This document shows positions 46,201 through 59,888 of a DNA stretch of 64,000 nucleotides, piece by piece (positions within the stretch are counted from its first letter, which is position 1; each line of letters opens with the position of its first letter). Origin of the DNA: Sophora flavescens (lineage: Eukaryota > Streptophyta > Magnoliopsida > Fabales > Fabaceae); contig CM061068.1 in assembly GCA_030762895.1 (NCBI GenBank), forward strand, positions 41,712,783 through 41,776,782, in the 5' to 3' direction. Under the pieces are notes generated by a model, which was not told the DNA's origin, searched no databases, and worked only from the letters and a program-made list of their open reading frames with translations. The translations under genes and the position numbers were made by a program.

Positions 46201-48819
46201 TTAAATTTGAGAGTGAGTAACAGATATGGGTGGGTTGGTGCCTTTCTTTCTAAATTTTGTTTTAATATAAACTGTTTATCTATTGATGTTGCCTTAATGT
46301 AAAAATAAGCTTTCGTTTTCCGTTGGATTTTTCCTTGAGATGGATGAGACGAATTGTGTCCAAAAAATATGGGCGAGCGCATTTGTCTGCTACGATCCTA
46401 CGACATATTCTGCCAAGGGCCAACTAGTTTTGAGAAAGACTCTCCATTTTGTATTGAATAATATGGCATATGCAGTTAGATCTGAATCTAAGCCAAATCA
46501 AATTCAAGCGCTAACTATTGATGCATCATCTTAACCTTTTCCATTCACCGAAAAAAATTCTTAACCTTTTCCATTATTTAAAATCTATGGTTTTCATGTG
46601 ACAACTGCTTCTTATATCATTTTTTCACATTATCTTCATATATAAATACATTTTATTAGTAGGATTAAGTTAAATTGTAAAAAAAAGAAAAAAAAAATCT
46701 AATTTTGTGTACTTATTTTCTCTTAATATAAAGTTTTTTTGGATATAGAGGAGGACTTAACTCGAACTAAACAAGAACACTACAAAATATGCAAAAATCA
46801 CAAGTCGACTACCCGTAAAGACACATTGGATACTCTCTTTATAAAATAATAATTTGTTAACTTTTATTTATTTATTTATTATTATTTATTATTATTAAAA
46901 GGAATTGTATAAATCAATCTTTCATATGTAATCCATTTTTTATGTGTACTCTATTTTTAACATTTGGCTTCATAATATTTGAATGGAATTATATGCTTCA
47001 ATCTATCATGTATATTTTATTTTTGTCATGTAGATAATATTTTAAACATTTGGCTCCACTAGTAAAAAACAGCTCACCGTTTTAGCTCTCTGCCACCTAT
47101 AGCCGCTAAATCGAAATACAAGCGAAGAAAACAAATATTTATGGCGGACTGGTTAGGTTTTAATCAAGCAACTTTCGCAAGTAGTGTTATATTCTCAACT
47201 CAAGTAATACTTATGCTAAGGTGAAGTTTGGATATAGGAATGTTTCATTCCAAGTAAACTACGGTTTCATTAATCCTATTCACAAGAATGTTATGTTCTC
47301 ACCCTCACACATAGTAATAAGATTTTTAAGTTTCATTCAAAAAAATTATTCTTATAAGAAACTTTTATTCTCACCTCATGTTCCCAAAAATATCAAATAT
47401 GCATGATATATACTAAACGCCACCTCTGTTAACCTACTTTCAAACAAAACTCTAATACCTGTGAGCTCCATTTGTTTTGTATTTTGAGTTAGCGGGTAGT
47501 GGTGGCAGCATGCTAAAGTGGTGCATTAATCAGAATAAAGTTTTGCCTTCTTTTGCTACAGGGAAAGAAAGGAAAGGGAGTCCCCTGTGCCCTGCAATAG
47601 TTTAATATCCAAAATCACCCTTTTATAGGTTTTGGAAAAACTGCCAAAAATTGTACCAAGCAATTAAAGGAAAATGAAACTTTAGAATAAAGGGTCTGCT
47701 ATCTGCTATGATCTCAACCAGACTTGAATTTATTTACATATGTTTTTGGGGTGGACTTAAGCTTTAGACACTCATATGAGATTCAGATGTTGCTCCTATT
47801 TAAACCGGTCAAGGATTTAACTTTGGATCTGAGCCAGACTTTTCATGAATACAAAATCTGCTCCATTTTGAAATATTTTTACATACAAGATGCGATCTAA
47901 TGACACTGTCTATTTGTCCTGGGAATCTCGAATTATTTAAAATCAAAGCCATGTCAAATATAAACCAATACCATCGATCGCTCTAAATTTGGTACTTACC
48001 CATGAGTAACGACCAGATTAATCATCTTGAACGTGTGAAAGAACCATATAATTCTCAAAGCCCTTGTGAAAAAAATATCCCGTTTATAAAGGTTTGTATC
48101 TTCCTTTCTTTCTTTAGTATTTAAAAAGAAAATGCAAGCAGTCACGTGATGTCGCGTGACAACAGGGAACTTAGGAGAATATATGAATCATTTGATTTTT
48201 GGTTTTTGGTTGACACTTGCAACTCACTCACACAGATGTACTGCCTTCCCTCGTGATCTGCTGGGATTTGAGGATATTATACTCAAAATTATTTGACAAA
48301 AGTACGTCCACTGGGAATCTAGGCACGAGCTGGCAGATAGCGGGGGCACATGAGAGAGAATTCCAGACATTAAAAGGTAATTTGAATTATCTGAATACTT
48401 GATTTTTTTTTTTTTGGTCTTTAATCCATATCTCTATAAATATAATTGTGACACTAATTCTCCAACAGGAGATAATGGTTAACTAAAGTTATCCCCTCAA
48501 AGTAGTAATTTTGAGATTCGAACTTTAGAGATAATGTTAGCTTGGGATGCAATTGACTTTCTTTGCAATCAATCACTCTTAAGTATTTGAATATAAATAT
48601 AACAATATTTTATTAGAGAAAATTATGTTAATTTTTAAATTTTAATTTAGTTATATTCTATACTTAGTTTTATGACATGTTAGTATAACTTGGATCATGA
48701 ACCCTTCAAGGAAGATAAATAATATAAAGTTCAATTATAGTTGATATCATTTCTAAAAGAAAAAAGATATCAAATATCTATTAAATTTCTATTGCTTATC
48801 CTCAATTTTATTGTAAATC
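46200..48819. other. Non-coding interval between the receptor kinase and the tandem array
   Basis: AT-rich with short ORFs lacking recognised domains. Confidence 0.55.
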
Positions 48820-48960
48820 TACAGTAAAATTAAGGTATCAGTATATAGTTGTTTTTTATTTTTTATTTTTATTTGTTCAATGGCATTTAATACCATCATA
48901 TCATAAAAAAATTGACATGTCTTTTCTATCATAAATGCTTCGTCTTGCTCTATGGTATTT

Positions 48961-49144
48961 TTTTTATGAAAAAAAGTTTACGTGAGTTGAGTTTCGGGGG
49001 TTCACCGGGGTCAAGGTAGGCCTCACGGTTGAAGTACTTACAGATTACCTATCAACAAGGTCCTCACTACGACAGTGAGATTTGAACTCACGATCTTGTT
49101 AGTTATAAGTCAAATCCTTACCAACTAGAACAACCTTCGTTGGT
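48961..49144 (-). mobile_element. SINE inserted in tandem unit 1
   Basis: Flanked by 16-bp TSDs at 48945-48960 and 49145-49160 (two mismatches). On the - strand box A is GTTCTAGTTGGTAAGG and box B GAGTTCAAATCTC; the end is T-rich. Units 2-4 lack it, so it is younger than the array. Confidence 0.87.
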
Positions 49145-49600
49145 TTGCTTTATGGTACTTATTAAAATGAAAACGCAACATTTGAGTGTTGGACACGGTG
49201 GGTTATGTTGGACAATTTGGATATCAATTTGGTTCATCTTTTATTCTTTATTCCAAAATGGTCGCTTATTTTGCAAAGTTATATCAATGTGGTCCCTCTT
49301 TTATTTTTTATTCTGAAATAGTCCATCATTTTGCAAAAGTTATATCAACATGGTCCTCTCTTGACCACAATTTAAATGGAAAATACTGCATTGAATCTAA
49401 AATAAAGATAAGGGACCAAAACAGAACAAAAAATAAAAGAATGACCAAATTCAAAACTAAAATAAAAATAAGTGATCAAAATATAATTTAGCCTTTATTT
49501 TTGTTTTTGATATTTAATGTTTCTGAATTATTTGCTATATACAAATTAATTACTAAAATATTTCTTTTGATTTATTATTGATGGAGCCTTTTTTATTCTT

Positions 49601-49989
49601 GTCTAAATTATACTTTTGGTCTTTTATCTCTATTTTAGGTTTCAATTTTGTTTTTTTATTTTTTGTTCCAAAATGGTTCCTTGTTTTGCAAAATTATATC
49701 AATGTGGTCCCTCTTTTTTCCCCCCGAAATGGTCCCTCAATTTGCAAAAGTTAAATCAATGTGATCCCTTTTTTTATGGAATTTGTCCTATTATTTTTTT
49801 TTTGTTTCGAAGTGATTCCTCATTTTGAAAAAGTTATATCAATATGGTACTCTCTGTACTACAACTTAAATAGAAAAGACTACATTGAAAACTAAAATAA
49901 AGACTAGGGACCAGAATGAAACAAAAAATAAAAGAGGGACCAAATTAAAACCTTAAACAAAAATAAATGATCAAAAGGATAATTCAGCC
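49601..49989. mobile_element. Foldback/MITE in tandem unit 1
   Basis: Ends GTCTAAATTATACTTTTGG and, inverted, CAAAAGGATAATTCAGCC. The arms contain GGTTTCAATTTTG...TTTTGTTCC and their complements. The counterparts at 51168-54260 (split), 55455-55840 and 57209-57596 begin GGCTAAAT. Confidence 0.75.
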
Positions 49990-50589
49990 TTTGTTTTTGT
50001 TTTTGATATTTAATGTTACTCTTATTATGCTTGCTCTATATATTATATAATTTGTTACTTTATGTAGTTGAAGCAAAGGAGGTCTACGACATTAAATGTC
50101 ATGTTTTTTTTTTTTCAGGTTTTACAAGTGTTTAAATTGTTTAATATTTTTAGTAAATTTTTTTTTTAATATTTAGTCATTATTAGTAACGTTTGGTGAA
50201 TTTTAATATGATAATTGTGATGTGACTTATGTCTAGTATATTGTTTTCTTAATGAGCTTCATCTAATTGTTATTAATATTAATGATAATGAGTAGTAGTG
50301 AAAGAAAGGTGAAGGAAGATTGTTATTATTCTTTAGGACAAAATTTAGGCATAGTAGGATGTCTGAGTCGAGAAAAGAAGAAAATACGATGTAAAGAGAA
50401 TGCAGATTTAATACTAATTTTTCATATTTGATTTCAAATTATTCATAGTAATGCTTAGAAATAACGAGAAACTGTTGTCAGCTCTAATGATATAAAATAT
50501 TGGTAGGTGATTTTTTTTATAATGTTTTTGAGTCAACATTTCAATCTCAAAGGGATGCATTATTTAGTAGTTCGATTAAACCTTTACAC

Positions 50590-53500
50590 GATCTACAGTA
50601 AAATTGAGGTATCAGCTTATAGTTGCTTTTTATTTTCTTTTTATTTGTTCAATGGCATTTAATGCCTTCATATCATAAATAAAAAAAAGGACGTATCTTC
50701 TCTATCATAAATGCTTCATCTTGCTTTATGGTATTTAAATAAAAAAACAACATTTGAGTGTTGGACACGGTGGGTTATGTTGGACAATTTGGATATCAAA
50801 TTGGTTCCTCCTTTATTTTTTGTTCCAAAATGATCGCTTATTTTGCAAAATTATATCAACGTGGTCCCTCTTTTATTTTTTATTCTAAAATAATCCCTCG
50901 TTTGAAAAAGTTATATCAACATGGTCCTCTCTTTACCACAATTTAAATGAAAAAGACTACATTGAATCTAAAATAAAGATTAGTAACAAAAACACAAAAA
51001 AAAAAATTGACCAAATTGAAAACTAAAATAAAAATAAGTGATCAAAAATATAATTTAGCCTTTATTTTTGTTTTTGATATTTAATGTTTCTGAATTGTTT
51101 GCTATATACATTTTAATTACTAAAATATTTCTTTTGCTTTATAATTGATAGAGCCTTTTTTTTATTCTTGGCTAAATTATACATGTCATGACCCGAATTT
51201 CGTAGCCATGACCGGCCGAAGAGGAAATACTCTCTTTCCCCTTCATAGCCTCAAAAGCATACAAAAATTCGTTCCATCCAAAGAAAACGATTACAATCAT
51301 TAATTGCAACATAATGAATATAACAAATCAGTGTAACTAAAACAACATAAATTACAAAGTCCTGTTTAAATTTAAAAAAAAAAACTATTTACTCTTATGC
51401 TATGGGTATCAACCCATTAAAATTTGTCCACATGGCATCCAAGGCTTCCGGCGGCTTCGCAAATACCTGCATCTGAAATGTTAAACGTGGGGTGGGTCCA
51501 CCGACTCAGTGTGAGAGTTTCCCTCAAACACATGCAATCACACAAAATCCAGGGTGAAACAAAGTCACACACTCGAGCAAGCATTACACCAAACAAGTAG
51601 ACAATGAATTTCAATCTACACATCATAAATGTCTTTACATATGCAAAATATCACATAAACTAACAAAAATATTGTAGGGACATCTTATCCCTCAAGAGAG
51701 TATTTGTGGAATGACTTACACTTTATTAAATTCTCAAACTCATGTCCCACTCATAAGGGGATACACATCATATCATATACAAAGAATCCTTGGGTTCACT
51801 TGGGGTTGTTATCTCAAGGTCCCCCACCCCGACGGTTTTAATTTCATACCCCGGAGATACCGCATCCTCCGGCAAACATCATTAACATCCCTCCTCAACG
51901 CCCGGGGTATCTAACGAGGTCTCCTCATCCCTGACGGTGATATCTATATACCGGAGTCTCCTGCTCCCCGGTTCGCCTACCCAAAGATTCATATTTCAAA
52001 ATTTGTCAATCCATTCCACAAGGTACTCTTTTGAATAAGTTTTCAACCACATACCTCAATTATTCATTACACTCGTTCAAATTTAACAATATCATACTCA
52101 ACATATATCAAATTCAGCATTCATCAATAACATAATCAACTCATTTATTACTCAATATTTTGAGTATATAAAATATCATAAGCATTTTAACACATTAATC
52201 TCGCATTAGACATTTCACTTATTACATTCTCAGACAATATATGAACCTACTTAACAAGGAACAATTTTACAACTATGTCAATCTATATATCATAACTTCA
52301 TCGATACTTTACAAGATGTACATTAATATAAAAAGGAACATACACACATATTCACATCCTACAACTTATATCAAAATAAAAAAGAGCTCTAACATGAACA
52401 TCTACCGAAAATAGCATCAACAACATGAACAAGAATGTGCAACGATAACTTCCACAAAATTTTAAAAATATCTCCAAGTTTAAAAAAACTCTAAATAATT
52501 TCTAGGTCATTATATAACATGTTAATACTCTAAAAATAAATATTCTAACACAGAAACAACTTATCCAATCCTCAAATAATTCAAACCCGAAACATGCACA
52601 GAAAGTTCAAAATCTGTCAATTATTAAGCTATTAAAAGTAACTATTTTTATACCCTGTCAAACGAACTCGGTTTTATCTAAAAATTAATATATAGACTCT
52701 TTACATACAGATGTTGATTTCCATATTTTTATTTGGTCAAAAACGATCACCAATTAATACATAAAAATCAACATAGATTCGGATGAACACATAACAAAAT
52801 TTTACATAACAATAGTCAATGAAAATAATGAAAGAATAGACAAATGATCTTGGAAAATGTTGAAAATTTAACTAGAGATAACAAACTTATATACGAACAT
52901 AGTGCAATTGTTCCCATATTAAAATTCAAAGTCAATAAATCAGGAAAAATCACACACCGAGACTATTTTACACCGTCTTTTTAGAAATCCGAATTTAATC
53001 ACTCACTCCTTTAAAATTTGATTTTCTTCATCTAAACATGCAAAAATTCCAAAATCCTCAACCAAATCTTTTAGTACTACCCCAGAAAATTAAATATAAG
53101 CTCATACTCCACCAAATCATTTTCAAAATTAACAAGCAACCAACAAAGGTACCATCTTTAAGAAAGATCCAACCATGCAGCCATAAAGATGAGTTTAAAA
53201 CCACTTACCTCAACTGCAGCCACTCTAAACAGCCACATTTAACCCCATAACTCAACAAATTTCGAAATAAGCAGGGGATGAGAATCTAATACTATTAAAC
53301 TCCTAAACTCAAATCACCAAAACACAAAAATCCAAGAAATCAAGCATGCAACACCAAATCCTTCACCTCTTTGGTAGACATTATTCTAATGTTCCATGGA
53401 AATGAAATTTGCAAGAAGATGAAGATGAAGAAGAGACACCACAAGCTACTCTTTTTCTCGCCTTCCCTCTTGCTCAAGCTCTTTCACACTTTCTCTCTCT

Positions 53501-54867
53501 AGGGTTTTTCAATATACAAGAATGAGGGAGGAAGGGGATGACAATCCCTTCTTAACCCAACTTTAAATTCAGGCCTTAATTGTGACAAAGCACACTAATC
53601 CATAAATCACTAATAACATTAATTTGATTAATTTGATTACTAAGAGTCAGTCAAATATGTGTTGTCATATTATGCCTAAAAATCCTCATTTAATTTAATT
53701 CTTAAATTCTTAAATATTGTCCCAAAACATTTTCAATTATAGCATAATTTATTATTAACGAAAATATTTATAACTTAAATTTATTTTTATCATGTATAAT
53801 CATTATACAAAGAGAAATTCTAATCTACTGGAATAGTGTCGGTTAATGCCTTTAATTAAAGTATTAAAATTTCCGGGTATTACAATACTTTTGGTTTCTT
53901 ATCTCTATTTTAGGTTTCAACCTTGTCTCTCTTTTATTTTTTGTTCTAAAATGGTTCCTTATTTTTCAAAATTATATTAATGTGGTCGCTCCCCCCCCCC
54001 CCAATAGTCCCTCAATTTGCAAAAGTTAAATCAATGTGATCCTTTTTTTATGGAATTTGTCCTATTATTTTTTTGTTCCGAAGTGATTCCTCATTTTGCA
54101 AAAGTTATATCAATATGGTACTCTCTGTACTATGACTTAATTAGAAAAGACTACATTGAAAACTAAAATAAAGACTATGGACCGAAATGGAACAAAAAAT
54201 AAAAGAGTGACCAAATTGAAACCTTAAACAAAAATAAATGATCAAAAGTATAATTCAAGCTTTGTTTTTGTTTTTGATATTTAATGTTACTCTTGTTATA
54301 CTTGCTCTATACATTATATAATTTGTTACTTTAAGTAGCTGAAGCAATGGAGATCTACAATATTAAATGCCATTTTTTTTTCCAGGTTTTACAAGTATTT
54401 AAATTGCTTAATATTTTTAGTCAAAAAAAATTTGTTTAATATTTAGTCATTATTAGTAACGTTTTGTGAATTTTAATATGATAATTGTCATGTGACTTAT
54501 GTCTGGTATATTGTTTTCTTAATGAGCTTCATCTAATTGTTATTGGTATTAATGGTAATGAGTGGTAATGAAAGAAAGGTGAAGGAAGATTGTTCTTATT
54601 CTTTATGAAAAAAAAAAATAGGCATAGGAGGATTTCTTTGAGTCGAGAAAAGAAGAAAAGACGATGTAAAGAGAATGCAGATTTAATACTAATTTTTCAT
54701 ATTTGATTTTAAATTATTCATTGTAATGTTTAGAAATAATGAGAAAATGTTGTTAGCTCTAATGATATAAAATATTGGTAGGTGATTTTTGTTATAATAT
54801 TTTTGAGTCAACATTTCAATCTCAAAGGGATGCATCATTTAGTAGTTCGGTGAAACCCTCACGCGAT
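50590..54867. repeat. Tandem unit 2, split by a solo LTR
   Basis: Same landmarks as unit 1 (GAGTGTTGGACACGGTGGG at about 50756). Without the insertion and one TSD it is about 1.57 kb. Confidence 0.88.
51184..53884. mobile_element. Solo LTR inserted in tandem unit 2
   Basis: 2701 bp, ends TGTCATGACCCG and CGGGTATTACA. The TSD is ATACA (51179-51183) and ATACT (53885-53889), one mismatch; the uninterrupted sibling units read ATACT. No coding sequence, primer site or second LTR. Probably Ty3/gypsy by size and ends. Confidence 0.82.
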
Positions 54868-56404
54868 CTACAGTAAAATTGATATCTTATGGATACTTTT
54901 TATTTTCTTTTTTTGTTTGTTCAATGGCATTTAATACCTTCATATCATTTATAAAAAAAACAAGACATATCTTCTCTATCATAAATGCTTCATCTTGCTT
55001 TAAGGTACTTATTTAAATAGAAAAGCAACATTTGAGTGTTGGACACGATGGGTTATGTTGGACAATTTGGATATCAATTTGGTTCCTCTTTTATTTTTTG
55101 TTCTAAAATGGTAGCTTATTTTGCAATATTATATCAATATGGTCCATCTTTTATTTTTTATTCTGAAATAGTCCCTTATTTTGAAAAAGTTATATCAACG
55201 TGGTCCTCTCTTTACCACAATTTAAATGGAAAAGACTACATTGAATCTAAAATAAATATAAGGGACCAAAACAGAACAAAAAATAAAAGAATTACCAAAT
55301 TGAAAACTAAAATAAAAATAAGTGATCAAAAATATAATTTAGCCTTTAGTTTTTGTTTTTGATATTTAATGTTTCTGAATTATTTGCTATATACATTTTA
55401 ATTACTAAAATATTTCTTTTTCTTTATTATTGATAGAGCCTTTTTTTTATTCTTGGCTAAATTATACTTTTGGTCTCTTATCTCTATTTTAGGTTTCAAT
55501 TTTGTCTCTCTTTTATTTTTTGTTCCAAAATGGTTCCTTATTTTGCAAAATTATATCAATATGGTTCCTCTTTTTTCCCCCCGAAATGGTTCCTCAATTT
55601 GCAAAAGTTTAATCAATGTGATCCCTTTTTTATGGAATTTGACCTTTTTTTTTTGTTCCGAAGTGATTCCTCATTTTGCAAAAGTTATATCAATATGGTA
55701 TTCTCTGTACTATAACTTAAATAGAAAAGACTACATTGAAAACTAAAATAAAGACTAGGGACCAAAATGGAACAAAAAATAAAAGAGGGACCAAATTGAA
55801 ACCTTAAACAAAAATAAATGATAAAAAGTATAATTCAACCTTTTTTTTATATTTAATGTTACTCTTATTATGCATGCTCTATACATTATATAATTTGTTA
55901 CTTTAAGTAGTTGAAGCAATGGAGATCTACAACATTAAATGCCATATTTTCCAAGTTTTACAAGTATTTAAATTGTTTGATATTTAGTCATTATTAGTAA
56001 CGTTCGATGAATTTTAATATGATAACTGTCTTTTGACTTATGTCTAGTATATTGTTTTCTTAATGAGCTTCATCTAATTGTTACTTATATTAATGATAAT
56101 GAGTGGTAGTGAAAGAAAGGCGAAGGAAGATTGTTCTTATTCTTTAGGAAAAAATTTAGGCAGAGAAGGATGTCTTTGAGTCGAGAAAAGAAGAAAAGAC
56201 GATATAAAGAGAATGCATATTTAATACTAATTTTTCATATTTGATTTTAAATTATTCATGGTAATGTTTAGAAATAATGAGAAACCGTTGTTAGCTCTAA
56301 TGATATAAAATATTGGTGTTTGATTTTTGATCTAATGTTTTTTTGAGTCAACATTTCAATCTCAAATAGATGCATCATTTAGTAGTTCGGTGAAACCTTT
56401 ACAC
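54868..56404. repeat. Tandem unit 3
   Basis: About 1.54 kb and uninterrupted; GAGTGTTGGACACGATGGG at about 55032. After 56404 it passes into Helitron sequence. Confidence 0.88.
55455..55840. mobile_element. Foldback/MITE in tandem unit 3
   Basis: Ends GGCTAAATTATACTTTTGG and, inverted, AAAAGTATAATTCAACC. Confidence 0.72.
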
Positions 56405-56489
56405 GATATTCAAAATGGTACGTCTTATTGTTCTTTATATTTTACCAAATTTAATTTATATAGTTATTTCATTTGATAGATGGAGCAAA

Positions 56490-56730
56490 TCCAAGTAGCA
56501 GACATGTTCTTGAAACACATGTTCCTATAACAACATGTTTTCCTTTAATTCATTGTGTGGTAAAGTTCAGTTCGGTGTAAATCATGGTCGTGGGCCACCG
56601 GAATTTGTTCTTGGTGGTCAAAACTATCATCGGATTGGAAGTTTATTGCTAGAGGAAGGGCAGTTGCCAAAATTTTCTCGGTTGTATATATATGACACAC
56701 AAAATGAAGTGTTGAATTGGACATATCTTC
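56490..56730 (+). pseudogene. Helitron Rep/helicase fragment, upstream exon
   Basis: The frame through 56535 reads NNMFSFNSLCGKV, then HGRGPPEFVLGGQNYHRIGSLL and LYIYDTQNEV. This is the conserved region before the Helitron-like N domain of plant Helitron replicase-helicases. The upstream start and the Rep and helicase cores are missing. It is cut by tandem unit 4. Confidence 0.85.
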
Positions 56731-57640
56731 TCTATTATAAATGCTTCATCTTGCTTTACGGTACTTATTTCAATGAAAAATCAACATTCGAGTGTTGGAC
56801 ACGGTGGATTATGTTGGACAATTTGGATATCAATTTGGTTCCTCTTTTATTTTTTGTTCCAAAATAGTCGATTATTTTGCAAACTTATATCAATGTGGTC
56901 CCTCTTTTATTTTTTATTCTAAAATAGTCCCTCATTTTGCAAAAGTTATATCAATATGATCATCTCCGTACCACAATTTAAATGGAAAATACTACATTGA
57001 ATCTAAAATAAAGATAAGGGACCAAAACAGAACAAAAAATAAAAGAATGACCAAATTGAAAACTAAAATAAGAATAAGTGATCAAAAATATAATTTAGCC
57101 TTTATTTTTGTTTTTAATATTTAATGTTTCTGAATTGTTTGCTATATACAATTTAATTACTAAAATATTTCTTTTGCTTTATTATTGATAGAGCCTTTTT
57201 TTATTCTTGGCTAAATCATACTTTTGGTATCTTATCTCTATTTTAGGTTTCAATTATGTCTCTCTTTTATTTTTTGTTCCAAAATGGTTCCTTATTTTGC
57301 AAAATTATATCAATGTGGTCCCTCTTTTCCCCCCCGAAATGGTCCGTCAATTTGCTAAAGTTAAATCAACGTGATCCCTTTTTTATGGAATTTGTCCTAT
57401 TATTTTTTTTGTTTCGAAGTGATTCCTCATTTTGAAAAAGTTATATCAATATGGTAGTCTCTGTACTACAACATAAATAGAAAAGACTACATTAAAAACT
57501 AAAATAAAGACTATGGACCAAAATGGAACAAAAAATAAAAGAGGGACCAAATTGAAACTTAACACAAAAATAAATGATCAAAAGTATAATTCAGCCTTTG
57601 TTTTTGTTTTTTATATTTAATGTTACTCTTATTATGTTTG
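56720..57640. repeat. Tandem unit 4, partial (~0.92 kb), inside Helitron sequence
   Basis: Corresponds to unit 3 from about 54963 to 55872. On both sides lie near-identical ~110-bp Helitron stretches (56601-56730 and 57638-57760). Confidence 0.82.
57209..57596. mobile_element. Foldback/MITE in tandem unit 4
   Basis: Ends GGCTAAATCATACTTTTGG and, inverted, CAAAAGTATAATTCAGCC. Confidence 0.72.
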
Positions 57641-58243
57641 TTCTTGGTTCTCAAAGCTATCATCGGATTTGAAGTTTATTGCCCGAGGAAGGGCAATTGC
57701 CAAAATTTTCTCGGTTATATATATATGACACACAAAATGAAGTACTGAATTGGATGTCTCATTTCAGGTATTTTTGGAAATTCATATTTGTATTCAATTG
57801 ACTTTGTTAATATGTTTATTTGGTGATTTTATCTTCCGATTATTATTTTTGTATTAATATTTTTACAACAATGGTCATTCTTACATAAATCCAAATAGGA
57901 TTGATGTTGAAAAAATGTATTAGATCCAAATTTGTTAAGGGATTTATTGCAAATAGTTGATGAGCATAATTATCTTGCAAAATCATTTAGACGAGTTAGA
58001 GACTTTATCGAAAGAAAACAAAATTTTAATGTATCAATGAGATTGTTTCGAAGTTGTCCTATTGATGCTCGGACGTATAATTTGCCAACTGTGGATGAAG
58101 CTGTTGCTTTGATAGTTGGTGATTTTAATAGTTCTGAATGGGACCGAGATATTGTGGTACGTAGTTGTGATTGTGATTTGCATAGAATTCCAGAGACTGA
58201 TGTAAATTTTATGCAATTACAATTATTATTAAGACATATGTAA
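57638..58243 (+). pseudogene. Helitron Rep/helicase fragment, duplicated exon plus next exon
   Basis: 57650-57768 repeats the upstream fragment (LLPEEGQLPKFSRLYIYDTQNEV) but with an early stop, ending at a CAG-GTATTT donor. After an intron, an acceptor near 57900 opens an exon reading LLRDLLQIVDEHNYLAKSFRRVRDFIE and DARTYNLPTVDEAVALIVGDF...RDIVV, typical Helitron replicase sequence. It stops at 58243, before the Helitron-like N domain. Neither Helitron terminus was recognised. Confidence 0.85.
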
Positions 58244-58259
58244 TTGTTTATTTTAAGAG

Positions 58260-59680
58260 AATGCAGTTGTTTGTTAGAATTATTTCTTATTTTTTAAGGT
58301 ATTAACCTTGATGTGAATACTCATTGTTTAAGGGCATCTGTAATTTATTTGGATGGAAAAATTAAGACAATGTTGCTAAAATAAAAAACCAAAAAAATGG
58401 AATTTAGTTTTTCTTATCTAAAATAAATTGTTTTTTTTATGATGTGGAGGATACCATAATCATGCTTTAATTATTTATTCAGTTATATAAAGATATTTAA
58501 ATATATTGAACATGAATGTTATCGTTATTTTCTTCAAGTGCTTATTCAGGCTACTTAAAGAACCACCTTTTTTTTAATGAATAAAAAGGGATTACATATA
58601 AAGATTAATTGTTCTTCAGCTTTAAAACACAATATATTAACATTTATATTTTTTTGGGACTATCCTTCCAATTTACATAAGTTATGTTGAAAGCATCATT
58701 TGAAGGGGCATTTATTTGCATCAAAATAATCTCAAACAATTGTTCTATTTTCATAGTTTGGGCTATTCCGTTAAGAATAATCATTAACCATCGGATGATT
58801 AAATTGTTATAGATTGTTTCTATATTTGGATCGACTATGAAAAAGAGGGATTTATTTTGAATTATATTTAAAGTCTAATTAGTTCAACATTTTTTTTTTG
58901 AAAACATGTGTATCTATATTTTAATGAGTATATGATATACTTATACATGTATCTTAACCTGAAACAAAGTATAGTATGCAAAAATTTGTACCCTCATAAT
59001 ATGCGATTTTTTTTTATTTGTGATAGAAATATTAATAATTATCGATGTTTATAATAATATTTTTTTTTTGTAAATTATTAATATTCAATATTATAAAATT
59101 TGAAACAATTTTATTTAATGAAAAAATTACCCGGGCATTACACAGGTGCTAAAAACCAGTAATAAACTAAGTATCGTTAGAAGTCGATGTAATTTTTTTT
59201 ATCGAGTTTCAAATCATCATACCAATCATATCCATTTTTATTTATAGTTATGTACACTTTATTTATTTTAACATTATATATTATATATGACTATGAGTTA
59301 AATTTTGATATTTTGTCCATATTATTTTTATATCATCAATCAATTACAAATCATTTTATATGTGACTAATGTAATTATAATAAAAGTCAAACTTTTATTG
59401 ACTTTTATTAATAATATGACGATTTATAATTAATTGATAATGTAATGCCCAGTGGTATTGATTGACTAAGGAATCAATGAAAGAAAATTTTATATTAAAA
59501 AACTAGGTATAATAATTTTCTATGTAATGAATACACAAGTTTTCCATAGAAACTTGTCTTTTTTATTTCTTAATCCTTATAACACTGATTAACATGTGCC
59601 TTAACAATACATGTCAATTAAATCTTATCATGTGTTCACTAATTAAATTTTATCACTATTTCCATTCAAACTTATTTTAA
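58260..59680. other. AT-rich non-coding interval
   Basis: Nothing supported beyond possible MITE remnants at about 59330-59440 (ATCAATTACAAATCATTTTA and a near-inverse). Confidence 0.5.
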
Positions 59681-59695
59681 GATAAAGTGTTTATC

Positions 59696-59873
59696 CTAGT
59701 GGGTGTAAGGCCTGTCCTGGGACACTCTAGGGGTCAACTCGGTTTGCTTTTGGGTTTGATTCCTGACGGTGTTAAAATAATGTTTGACCAACAAAAGTCA
59801 CGTCTCGCAAACAGTAGTTTGTCCTTCATTAACAACATTGGGATATATTGGGTTTGGAAAAAAAAGAGAAAAA
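59696..59873 (+). mobile_element. SINE with 15-bp target duplication
   Basis: TSDs at 59681-59695 and 59874-59888 (two mismatches). Head with A-box-like TAGTGGGTGTAAGG and B-box GGGTTTGATTCC; A-rich tail. A different body from the other SINEs here. Confidence 0.82.
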
Positions 59874-59888
59874 GATACAGTGCTTATC

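Larger units (their letters stand above)
48820..50589. repeat. Tandem unit 1 (about 1.57 kb without the SINE)
   Basis: Starts ATCTACAGTAAAATT. Contains the landmark GAGTGTTGGACACGGTGGG at about 49180, two foldback stretches and the ending TAGTAGTTCGATTAAACC. A SINE is inserted at 48961-49144. Confidence 0.88.

Noticed and set aside
46340..46534. 64-codon ORF upstream of the receptor kinase
   Set aside because: No domain or homologue recognised and it lies in the promoter region of a divergent gene.
49186..49491. ORFs repeated in the tandem units (also 50758 and 55036)
   Set aside because: Same start in each unit but frames diverge quickly and read through foldback arms; open frame by chance.
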